Shown: positions 38,484 through 47,041, counted from the first letter of the stretch. The stretch: DNA of 64,000 nt from an uncultured Rubrobacteraceae bacterium (GCA_902806095.1 CADCVF010000036.1:41969-105968), one strand, 5' to 3'. Notes: generated from the sequence alone by a model not told the origin. Program-made: numbers and translations.

Positions 38484-38510
38484 GGCCCGTCCGGCGGGCT
38501 GACTAGTCCG
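38484..38510 (-). repeat. Partial GCTGA-type repeat fragment
   Basis: cggcccgtccggcgggctgactagtccgcggg; stop codon (TAG) of the 38503 gene lies in gggctgactag, the same module as 19457-19466. Confidence 0.5.
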
Positions 38511-39288
38511 CGGGACTCGGCTTCTCCTCGGCTGCCGCTCCACCCTCCGATGGGACACCCTCCTCAGGCTCTGCGGTCTCGCACGGCGGTTCGGGAAAGT
38601 CGTCGAAACCGTCACGGCCGAGGTCCTCGAGCATCTCCCCGACGATCGGAGCGGGAAGCTCGAGATGCAGGGCGAGTCCCTCCGCGTGGGCGAGGGCCTC
38701 GTATGCGTCCCCCTCGTAGCCGAGGACACGGAGTACCCTGAAGACGTTCTCGGTAGGCACGAGGGTATTGCCGCCGGCCGCCACGCGAAGGTACTGGAAG
38801 AGCGTAAGGTCGAGGCCACCGACCACCCCGACCACAGGCTCGGTCTCGTGAATGCGACGCCTTACGAAGAGGCGTGTATCGTAGCCATCGGCCCAGCGTC
38901 TTGCGACCTCACGCTCGTCCACGTAGTTGTACTGGGCCACCCTGTGCTGGAACTGCCCGAGCAGCCTGCCCGTAAGGACGCGGAGATTCTCGTCCCCGAA
39001 GAACCAGCCGTCGCCCTCGACGCTCATTATGGCGCTCGCACGGGGGATGGTCAGCGGATCTTCCTCATCCTCGAACGTCTCGCGGAACTCGCGGACCATC
39101 CCGCGGATCTCATCCTCACTACGTTCGCTCTTCTTGAGTGCGGTCTCATAGACCATCAGCGCGGGTTCGAGGCGTTCCCTAGAGATCTCGTCGAACCTTT
39201 GCGCCGCCCTCTCGAGACGCCTGTCGTAGTCCTCTAGGTTCCTGATCTTCCAGGCCGCTTCGCTGAGCCTATCCGCTAACTCGACCAT
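38503..39288 (-). CDS. Hypothetical protein, possible transcriptional regulator-like
   Basis: MVELADRLSEAAWKIRNLEDYDRRLERAAQRFDEISRERLEP...; SD present; C-terminal acidic low-complexity tail. Confidence 0.65.
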   Translation of the reverse strand: MVELADRLSEAAWKIRNLEDYDRRLERAAQRFDEISRERLEPALMVYETALKKSERSEDEIRGMVREFRETFEDEEDPLTIPRASAIMSVEGDGWFFGDENLRVLTGRLLGQFQHRVAQYNYVDEREVARRWADGYDTRLFVRRRIHETEPVVGVVGGLDLTLFQYLRVAAGGNTLVPTENVFRVLRVLGYEGDAYEALAHAEGLALHLELPAPIVGEMLEDLGRDGFDDFPEPPCETAEPEEGVPSEGGAAAEEKPSPAD

Positions 39289-39337
39289 GGTCTCTCCTCG
39301 GCTCTCAAAGAATAGTTCTCCGCAATATAGCATGGAA

Positions 39338-39408
39338 GCACTTCAGCGAGTCAGCATTTCAGCTTATGATTCTCGTTTACTGTCGAATGTGCGATTCAAG
39401 GGAGGTCG
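39338..39408 (-). repeat. GCTGA linker plus 60-bp companion module
   Basis: Minus: CAGAGGGTATCGACCTCCCTTGAATCGCACATTCGACAGTAAACGAGAATCATAAGCTGAAATGCTGACTCGCTGAAGTGCT; resembles 13581-13655. Confidence 0.65.
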
Positions 39409-39428
39409 ATACCCTCTGCAAATCGGCT

Positions 39429-39653
39429 TTAGAACGCTCTCTTCAGTCCGTAGACGCCGGGTGCTGACTGGAAGAATAGCGTATCCGGATTGTCCCTGAC
39501 GTCCACGGAGAGCCTCGCCCTCATCGTGTTCTGGGGCGTACGGCCCGCGCTCTGCAAGTATCCTGACTGCAGTGCGATCTCCGTTATATCCGTGTAGTGG
39601 AGAGGATGGCCGACCTCCTCGAGGACCTCCCGCGCGGCGGCCTTGAAGTCCAC
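39429..39653 (-). CDS. Stand-alone HARE-HTH-like domain protein
   Basis: MDFKAAAREVLEEVGHPLHYTDITEIALQSGYLQSAGRTPQNTMRARLSVDVRDNPDTLFFQSAPGVYGLKRAF. Confidence 0.72.
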   Translation of the reverse strand: MDFKAAAREVLEEVGHPLHYTDITEIALQSGYLQSAGRTPQNTMRARLSVDVRDNPDTLFFQSAPGVYGLKRAF

Positions 39654-39667
39654 GCCGTCTCGGGCCG

Positions 39668-40810
39668 TCAGGCTACTTCAGGAGAGACTGCGGGGTAGGC
39701 TCCGATCAGGCCTACGTAAGGGCAGTGCTCCTCGAGAGCTTGGAGGGCGTGCTTTACTCTATCCTCCTCGGGGTGACCGAGGAAGTCTGCGAAGAACACG
39801 TAGGTCCAGGCCCGCTTGCGGCTCGGGCGGCTCTCGATGCGGGTAAGGTTGATACCCTCCTCAGCGAAAGCCGAGAGCGCGTCCTTGAGAACGCCGGGGC
39901 GGTCCTTGACGGAGAATACGACGCTCGTCTTGTCCTTGCCGGTACGCGCGGACCACGTGCGCCCGAGCACGATAAAGCGCGTGGTGTTCGCGCGGGCGTC
40001 CTGGATATTGCGCGCCAGGACCGTCAGACCGTGGGCGCCGGCCGCCAGAACGCTGCCTATTGCGGCCACCCCTGGCTCGACAGCCGCCCGGCGGGCCGCC
40101 TCCGCCGTTGAATCCACCTCATCCAGGCGTGCTCCCGGAAGCTCGCGCCTGAGCCAGCTCGCGGCTTGGGCCAGGGCCATCGGATGCGAGCACACCAGGC
40201 TCACCCTCTCCATTGACTGTTCTCTGGAGATCAGGTTCTGGGAGACGGGCAGGTAAACCTCCCCGCATATTTTCAAGGGGCTGTTCATCAGCTCGTCCAG
40301 TGTGTGGGTCACGGCGCCTTCCATCGAGTTCTCGACAGGCACGACGCCGTGTTCGACCTCCCGGCGCTCGACCCTGGCGAAGACCTCAGCGACCGTCGTC
40401 TGCGGATCGAGCTCGATGCTCGCGCCGAACGAACGCAGGGCGGCCTCGTGTGTGAACGTCGCTTCAGGCCCGAGGTAAGCGACCTTGAGGCGGGCCTCGA
40501 GCGAGATGGAAGAGGAGATGATCTCACGGAACACGGCCTGGAGTCCAGGCTTGGGGAATTTCCCATCGCCCAGCGCTGCGACACGGTCGAGGACGGCCCG
40601 CTCTCTGGCAGGGGCGTAGGCCGCCAGGCCGTTCTCGTGCTTGATCTCACCTATCCTTCGCGCCAGCCAGGCACGCCTGTCGAGCAGGCGTACGATCTCC
40701 TCGTCCACCGAGTCTATCCCCAGGCGCAATGCCTCCATCTCGCCCTGGGGCGCCTCTCCTGATTCAGCGAGACGAGCATCTTCTCTATCTGGTAAGTTGG
40801 ACTGAGTCAT
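39668..40810 (-). CDS. pheA: Chorismate mutase / prephenate dehydratase
   Basis: N-terminal CM helix (IDSVDEEIVRLLDRRAWLARRIGEIKHENG), PDT (VAYLGPEATFTHEAALRSFG, VPVENSMEGAVTHTLD), ACT domain (KDRPGVLKDALSAFAEEGINLTRIESRPSR). Confidence 0.96.
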   Translation of the reverse strand: MTQSNLPDREDARLAESGEAPQGEMEALRLGIDSVDEEIVRLLDRRAWLARRIGEIKHENGLAAYAPARERAVLDRVAALGDGKFPKPGLQAVFREIISSSISLEARLKVAYLGPEATFTHEAALRSFGASIELDPQTTVAEVFARVERREVEHGVVPVENSMEGAVTHTLDELMNSPLKICGEVYLPVSQNLISREQSMERVSLVCSHPMALAQAASWLRRELPGARLDEVDSTAEAARRAAVEPGVAAIGSVLAAGAHGLTVLARNIQDARANTTRFIVLGRTWSARTGKDKTSVVFSVKDRPGVLKDALSAFAEEGINLTRIESRPSRKRAWTYVFFADFLGHPEEDRVKHALQALEEHCPYVGLIGAYPAVSPEVA

Positions 40811-40968
40811 GACGTGTGTGATCTCCTGTCGAAATGTTGTTAGGATGCGGATCAGGAGGAGCGCACTCGCGCCTCAGGAACGGGAGCGCCCCTCCCGGAT
40901 AAATCGCCGCGGTGCCGTAAGCTGGTGGTGCATAGGCCTGGCAAATTACCAGAGGGGTGCGGCCTTTG

Positions 40969-41799
40969 TCAAAAGCCCCCGATACCGAGGAGGAGCAGCA
41001 CGACGACCACGGTGGCGAGCGCGAAGCGGTAGTAGGCGAATACCCGTAGAGAGTGGCCGGCCAGGTAGCCGAGCAGGAACCTTATCGCGAGGTACCCGAC
41101 GACCCCGGACGAGACACTACCGGCCAGAAACAGCAGCGCCCCGTGCGCGTCTACGCCCTCGCCGAACAAGTCGGTCAGGCTCAAGAGCGCGGCCGCGGTC
41201 GTGATCGGCACGCTCATGAGAAAAGAGAACCGCGCCGCCTCGTCCCTGCGCAACCCCAAGAACAGCCCCAGCGTGATCGTCGCCCCGGAGCGCGAGACGC
41301 CGGGGAAGAGCGCGGCGGTCTGGGCCAGCCCGATTCCCAGCGCCTCCCCGAATCCCAGCTTGTCCCAGTTGCGGTTCTTCAGCCCCACGGCCTCCCCGAC
41401 GATAAAAAGGACGCCCACGAGTACCAGGTTGAACGCGACGAGCCATGGCGAGCGCACCTCCTGCTCGAAAAAGCTCGAGAAGAAAAACCCCACGATCCCC
41501 GCCGGGATGGTCGACACCAGGATCAAGTAGGCCATGCGCTGGTTCCGATCCTCGAGATTCGGATCGCGCAGGAAGGCCAAGAATGCCCACGCCATTCGCA
41601 GGAGGTCCCTCCAGAAATAGGAGATCACCGCCAGCACCGTGCCCGTGTGTATCGCCGCGTCGAAGGCGAGGCCGAAGCGTTCCTGGTTCATACCCAGAAA
41701 GTACTGCGAGAGCAGAAGATGTCCCGAGCTGGAGACGGGCAGGAACTCCGTGAGACCCTGCACCACCCCGAGGATTACAGCCTGTATAAGCTCGAGCAA
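40969..41799 (-). CDS. uppP: Undecaprenyl-diphosphatase
   Basis: IQAVILGVVQGLTEFLPVSSSGHLLL; FPGVSRSGATITLGLFLGLRRDEAARFSFLMSVP. Confidence 0.96.
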   Translation of the reverse strand: MLELIQAVILGVVQGLTEFLPVSSSGHLLLSQYFLGMNQERFGLAFDAAIHTGTVLAVISYFWRDLLRMAWAFLAFLRDPNLEDRNQRMAYLILVSTIPAGIVGFFFSSFFEQEVRSPWLVAFNLVLVGVLFIVGEAVGLKNRNWDKLGFGEALGIGLAQTAALFPGVSRSGATITLGLFLGLRRDEAARFSFLMSVPITTAAALLSLTDLFGEGVDAHGALLFLAGSVSSGVVGYLAIRFLLGYLAGHSLRVFAYYRFALATVVVVLLLLGIGGF

Positions 41800-41840
41800 T
41801 TCAGCACGCTGCCTTCGGCAGCTTGTCAGCCATCAGCAAG
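41796..41840 (-). repeat. GCTGA-frame hairpin repeat, unit 3
   Basis: Minus: CTTGCTGATGGCTGACAAGC-TGCCGAAGGCA-GCGTGCTGAATTGC; contains the uppP TTG start. Confidence 0.88.
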
Positions 41841-41927
41841 TCATCTCGGGGCGTCGCCACGAGCATCGAAGCCGACTGTCCCAGGCAGCTGTTCCTCGCA
41901 CGACCAGAGTGAGGCCATCAGAGGAAA

Positions 41928-42040
41928 GCTGACATGCTGACAAGCGAAGGCCTTAAAGGCCCGAAGCGTGCTGACAAGGCGCGAAGCGCCGTGCTGACTT
42001 GCGAAGGCGTTAGCCTGAGCGTGCTGACTTGCTGACACGC
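41928..42040 (+). repeat. Tandem array of three GCTGA-frame hairpin units
   Basis: GCTGACATGCTGACAAGC-GAAGGCCTTAAAGGCCCGAA-GCGTGCTGACAAG-GCGCGAAGCGCC-GTGCTGACTTGC-GAAGGCGTTAGCCTGA-GCGTGCTGACTTGCTGACACGC. Confidence 0.92.
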
Positions 42041-42741
42041 TATTCGAGGCTGAGTCTTGCCAGGGTGCGGGTATCTTTGAGGGTGATACGGCCGGCATCC
42101 ACATCGATCACGTCGCGGTTGCGCATCTCGTTGAGGACCTTGGTAACGGACTCCCTGGTGGAGGCGACCATGGCGGCGAGGTCCTGGTGGGTTAGGCGAA
42201 GGTCAATGGTAACGAGGCCGTCGGTGCTCTGGCCGAACTTCTGCGCCAGCAGCGGTAGCAGGTTTGCAAGCCGCACTTCGGTCTCGCGCGGCAACAGACA
42301 CTTGACAAGCTCCTCGTACTGCACGAGACGCAACTCCAGTAGGGTCATCAGCTTGAAGGCGGCCCGCGGTTCCTGACGCACGGCGCGTTCGACGAAGATC
42401 TTGGGGACCTTCGTCACCCTGCACTCCGTAACGGCCTCAGCGTAAGCGCGCTGCCTGGTCTCCCCGGCGAACGCCAGATGGCCGAAGATATCCCAGGGCT
42501 TGAGCAGGCGTAACGTCGCTTCCTTGCTGCCTGAGTAGGGCCTGAAAAGCTTAAGCACGCCCGAGGTCAGCACATAGAGGGCGTCTCCGTACTCGCCCTG
42601 GTTGTATATGGCGTCACCTGGTCCGTAGACCCTCTCGGCCGTGGCGATGCCCATCTCGCCGAGAAGCTGCAAGAGCGACTGGCACTCCTGCTCCTGCAGC
42701 TTCGTGTACTCGGTCAGGGAAGTATCTACGGCCACGTTCAT
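42040..42741 (-). CDS. Crp/Fnr-family transcriptional regulator
   Basis: cNMP-binding fold (VYGPGDAIYNQGEYGDALYVLTSGVLKLFRPYSGSKEATLRLLKPWDIFGHLAF) and HTH_Crp (LTHQDLAAMVASTRESVTKVLNEMRNRDVI). Confidence 0.94.
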   Translation of the reverse strand: MNVAVDTSLTEYTKLQEQECQSLLQLLGEMGIATAERVYGPGDAIYNQGEYGDALYVLTSGVLKLFRPYSGSKEATLRLLKPWDIFGHLAFAGETRQRAYAEAVTECRVTKVPKIFVERAVRQEPRAAFKLMTLLELRLVQYEELVKCLLPRETEVRLANLLPLLAQKFGQSTDGLVTIDLRLTHQDLAAMVASTRESVTKVLNEMRNRDVIDVDAGRITLKDTRTLARLSLE

Positions 42742-42883
42742 CCCCTCCCTAAAATCCCGCCCCAAGACCACACAGAACCTCACGAACCTCGGGGCTGAGC
42801 GTGCTACACATTGCTACATTGTACATTACGCGCGGGCTAGCATGTGTGCATTCCGCGGGACGGACCTTGCCGATTGGGTTAGA

Positions 42884-43057
42884 ATGGCGCGGACGTTCGC
42901 ATTCGAGAGAGGAGACGAGGTGCGGGAGCGGCTGGCGTTCGGAATCCTGATCCTGTTGCTGATCCTCTTGTTCGCCTTCACCTTCGCCGTCCTCGGGAAG
43001 GGCGAGTACGAACCGGCTGGAAAGCCGCCACACCAGGTCTTTTCGAGCCTGGCCTGA
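42884..43057 (+). CDS. Small single-TM protein
   Basis: MARTFAFERGDEVRERLAFGILILLLILLFAFTFAVLGKGEYEPAGKPPHQVFSSLA. Confidence 0.5.
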   Translation: MARTFAFERGDEVRERLAFGILILLLILLFAFTFAVLGKGEYEPAGKPPHQVFSSLA

Positions 43058-43060
43058 TCC

Positions 43061-43381
43061 TCAACCCGGCTCCGAAACCTCCGGAGCACGCTCGAGAGCG
43101 ACCAGGTAGGAAGTCATCTTGGGGTGGCCCGTTAGCAGCCCGCCCGCTCCACTACGCCCGTGCGCTTTCGAGAACGCATCGCTGTGAACCCAGGCATCGA
43201 AGGATTCCCGGTCCTGCCAGCGCGTAACGACGAGCACCTCGTCTTCTGCGTCGGCCTTCAGGACTTCCATGGAGACGAACCCTGGGAATCCCTGCACGTG
43301 TCCGCGACTTTCGGCGAAACGGGCCACGATCTCATCGGCGGCTCCTACTTTGACGGGCAGGCTGTTGAAGATCGCGATCAC
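43061..43381 (-). CDS. Antibiotic biosynthesis monooxygenase / IsdG-like ABM-domain protein
   Basis: MIAIFNSLPVKVGAADEIVARFAESRGHVQGFPGFVSMEVLKADAEDEVLVVTRWQDRESFDAWVHSDAFSKAHG. Confidence 0.88.
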   Translation of the reverse strand: MIAIFNSLPVKVGAADEIVARFAESRGHVQGFPGFVSMEVLKADAEDEVLVVTRWQDRESFDAWVHSDAFSKAHGRSGAGGLLTGHPKMTSYLVALERAPEVSEPG

Positions 43382-44313
43382 ATTTGTCTCCTGGCTACCA
43401 CGATGCCGCTGCCGCCGACGCGTTTAGCCATCTTGAGCGCCCTGAGAGTCTCTCCCATCAACTCCCCCGCGCCTGTACCGTGCGTCGGATACTCGGCGAC
43501 GCCGACGTCCACCTCGAAGCCTGCCATGTCCTCTGCCAGACGCCTGAGCACCCGCTCCGCCAAACGGTAGCCACCTTCTCCGCTCTCGCCGGGCAGGATC
43601 ACACAGACCTCGTCGTCCCCGAAGCGGGCGAACACAGACCCCTGCGGTGAGGACTCCTGCACGGCCTCGGCCAGCCTGCGCAGCACCTTCCTGGCGCGTT
43701 TGACCTTCCCCGCGGCGACGGTCTCGGTAAAGTCAGCGACGTCGAAGACAGCCACGGAGAACCGGTCGTGCGAATCGATCGCCCGTGGCAGAAGGAGGCG
43801 GTTGAGCTGGTCTCTGTCAGGAAGCCCGGTTACCAGGTCGGTGGCTGCGGCCTGCCCGAGAGCCTGCTCCATCTCGCGCCGCACGATAGCGTCGAAGGCC
43901 TCCAGCCCGGTCTCTGTTAGCCAGTCCGAAGCCTGCATCAGCTTGGCGAAAAATCCTGAGACTTCTTCCCCGCGGAGCCCGCCGAGGTCGACACCGGACT
44001 CGACCGAGCGCCAGATGCACCGTCGCAGGACACTGAAGTCCTCTATGACCCCGACCGCGTCCCTGCCCAGATCGTGCTGGTGCTCGGCGATCCTGTGGAC
44101 CATAGCCCTGGTCGCGCCACCCCGGGAAAAGGTGTCGACCATCTCCATACTGCGCAAAAAGCCGACGAACACCGAGACCAACTCCTCCATACCGGCGAGC
44201 ATACGGTCATAGACCCCGTCTTCATTGTCTCCACGCCTGCTCGCCTGCCAGCAGGCCACAATGCCGGCGACGTCCTCGTTTATGCGGTCCGGAATGCGGG
44301 AGGTATTCTCCAT
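43378..44313 (-). CDS. GGDEF-like domain protein with degenerate active site
   Basis: ATDLVTGLPDRDQLNRLLLPRA; FARFGDDEVCVILPGES (GGDEF replaced by GDDEV); N-terminal helical sensor-like region. Confidence 0.85.
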   Translation of the reverse strand: MENTSRIPDRINEDVAGIVACWQASRRGDNEDGVYDRMLAGMEELVSVFVGFLRSMEMVDTFSRGGATRAMVHRIAEHQHDLGRDAVGVIEDFSVLRRCIWRSVESGVDLGGLRGEEVSGFFAKLMQASDWLTETGLEAFDAIVRREMEQALGQAAATDLVTGLPDRDQLNRLLLPRAIDSHDRFSVAVFDVADFTETVAAGKVKRARKVLRRLAEAVQESSPQGSVFARFGDDEVCVILPGESGEGGYRLAERVLRRLAEDMAGFEVDVGVAEYPTHGTGAGELMGETLRALKMAKRVGGSGIVVARRQM

Positions 44314-44533
44314 GAGCCCAAGTATAACCGCGCCCGCCGCAAGACACCGGCAACACGACGATGAGGCGGGTCCCATGCAACTATTTAGTGCCGACGTACG
44401 TATGTATCTGTGCAGTGACAAGCGGTGATGAGGGGAGCCTCCAGAGGTTTAGGGAATTAAACCTCACGGTAAAACCAATAGTAGTTTCTAGAACTGATTT
44501 CCGGTAAGATGAGTTTGTAGTGAGGAGGGTATT

Positions 44534-45418
<885 letters not shown>

Positions 45419-45422
45419 AGCA

Positions 45423-45474
45423 GCTGCAAGGAGGTTTACCTCCTTGCAGCAAGTCAGCACTTCAGCTTGTCAGC
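45423..45474. repeat. Terminator-like hairpin plus GCTGA-type linker
   Basis: gctgcaaggaggt-tt-acctccttgcagc (45423-45450) directly after the sigma factor stop, then aagtcagcacttcagcttgtcagc. Confidence 0.85.
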
Positions 45475-45483
45475 TTCTTTTTT

Positions 45484-45533
45484 CGAGGATACGAAAGCGC
45501 CGGGCTCAAGGGTCCGGCGCTTTCGTATCCTCG
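45484..45533. repeat. Strong 20-bp-stem inverted repeat
   Basis: cgaggatacgaaagcgccgg-gctcaagggt-ccggcgctttcgtatcctcg between sigma factor and PAP2 gene. Confidence 0.9.
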
Positions 45534-45553
45534 CTTTGATAGTCTGAGAGGAC

Positions 45554-46210
45554 GTGAAGGGCGACAACAGGCTGATCCTGCTGCTCTCGACAGCGGCTTT
45601 CCTCGTCTGCTCGGCGGCGGCCGGCGTAGGGCTGTTCCGCCCCTTCGACGTGCTTGTACTCGACCTGGCCCTGAGGATAGACTCAGGGGTCCTGGATGTG
45701 GCCGGGATGATAACCTCCCTCGTGGGCGGGGTCGAGTTCGTCGCTGTCGCCGCCGTCGCGCTCGCCGCCGGTTTGCTGGTGCAAGGGCGGGGTCGTCTCG
45801 CATTGAGGCTCGTCGTCGCGTTTCTGGTTACAGGGCTTGTCGAGCTCGCCGCAAAGACGGTCGTGCCGCAGCCGCCTGTACCCGAGGAGGCCATGCGTAC
45901 ATCGGACCCATCGTTGCTAGACGTTACTACACCATACCCTTACCCCAGCGGGCACATGCTACGCGCGGTCCTCCTACTCGGAGCCATCTACGTACTGTGG
46001 CCGAGCAGGCCTGGCAGGGTCGCGCTCCTGATCTTCCTCGCTGCATCCGCCACGAGCAGGGTCTACCTCGGGACCCACTGGCCCTCAGACGTCATCGGTG
46101 GCACCCTCCTCGGCATCGCCGGACTCGCGTGGGCATTCGAAGAGCAAAATGTAACGGACCAGACTGGAAGCCGTCACGCCAACGTCCGGAGAAAAGACCT
46201 GAAAAGCTGA
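45554..46210 (+). CDS. PAP2-family phosphatase
   Basis: KTVVPQPPVPEEA; YPYPSGHMLRAVLL; SRVYLGTHWPSDVIGGTLLG (PAP2 signature); GTG start. Confidence 0.92.
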   Translation: MKGDNRLILLLSTAAFLVCSAAAGVGLFRPFDVLVLDLALRIDSGVLDVAGMITSLVGGVEFVAVAAVALAAGLLVQGRGRLALRLVVAFLVTGLVELAAKTVVPQPPVPEEAMRTSDPSLLDVTTPYPYPSGHMLRAVLLLGAIYVLWPSRPGRVALLIFLAASATSRVYLGTHWPSDVIGGTLLGIAGLAWAFEEQNVTDQTGSRHANVRRKDLKS

Positions 46211-46266
46211 CAAGCGAAGGCGAAGCCTGAGCGTGCTGACTGGCCGACAAGCTGAAAAGCTGAGCG
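46206..46266 (+). repeat. GCTGA-frame hairpin repeat, unit 7
   Basis: GCTGACAAGC-GAAGGCGAAGCCTGA-GCGTGCTGACTGGCCGACAAGCTGAAAAGCTGAGCGAGCG; first GCTGA supplies the PAP2 stop codon. Confidence 0.9.
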
Positions 46267-46282
46267 AGCGAAGGGAGCGATC

Positions 46283-47041
46283 ATCGAAATCACCGTCGTA
46301 GGATCGGGCACCGTAGTTCCACGCCTCGAGAGGCGCCAGAGCTGCGTGGTGGTGCGCGCGGGTTCGCAGACGCTCGTCTTCGACCTCGGTTCCGGCGCGG
46401 TCCGCGGCATGCTCCGGTCGGGCGTGGACCCTCTGGCGGTAGATCGCATCTTCCTTACACACCTCCATCCTGACCATACGGTAGACGTCGTTTCGCTCCT
46501 CTTCGCCATCAACTACGGTGCACCCGAGAAGCGTACCCTGCCCCTCTACGTTACCGGTCCCGAGCCTTTCCTCCGGTTCTGGGGCTCCGTGATGGAGGCC
46601 TGGGGAGAGTGGATGGCCGGCGAACACGCGACGCTCGTCTCCGAGCTGCCTCAGGAGTGTGTATCCCCAATCGTCCTCGCAGGCTGCCGGCTCTCGTGGG
46701 CCCCGGCGGAGCATCGCCGCGAGAGCATCGCCTACAGACTGGATGCCGAAGGTGGCGCCTTCGTATACACAGGTGACACCGAGTACAGCGAGTCAGTCGT
46801 CGCACTGGCACGCGGCGCTGATACCCTCCTGATCGAGTGTTCCTTCCCCGACGAAGCCCCCGTTCCCGGCCACCTGACGCCTTCAGGCGCAGCACGCATC
46901 GCGAGCGAGGCAGGAGTACGTCGTGTGGTACTCACCCACATCTATCCGGCGGCGGACACCATAGACCTCGTCTCTGAGGTAAGCCGCGGATTCGATGGAG
47001 AGGTGATCCTCGCAGAAGACGGTCTGACGCTTACCGTCTAG
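46283..47041 (+). CDS. MBL-fold metallohydrolase (RNase Z-like)
   Basis: In-frame extension (I)EITVVGSGTVVPRLERRQSC upstream of the tracked ORF; FLTHLHPDHTVDVVSLLFA; YTGDTEYSE; VVLTHIYP. Start uncertain (candidate ATC). Confidence 0.9.
   Translation: MEITVVGSGTVVPRLERRQSCVVVRAGSQTLVFDLGSGAVRGMLRSGVDPLAVDRIFLTHLHPDHTVDVVSLLFAINYGAPEKRTLPLYVTGPEPFLRFWGSVMEAWGEWMAGEHATLVSELPQECVSPIVLAGCRLSWAPAEHRRESIAYRLDAEGGAFVYTGDTEYSESVVALARGADTLLIECSFPDEAPVPGHLTPSGAARIASEAGVRRVVLTHIYPAADTIDLVSEVSRGFDGEVILAEDGLTLTV

Noticed and set aside
41796-42040. Repeat array considered as CRISPR
   Set aside because: Units are 30-45 bp with self-complementary variable cores and no unique 30-40 bp spacers; no cas genes nearby.
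41841-42104. 87-aa minus ORF SASQHAQANAFASQHGASRLVSTLRAFKAFACQHVS
   Set aside because: Translation of the GCTGA hairpin array; the repeated SQHA-like peptides come from the DNA repeat, not a protein gene.
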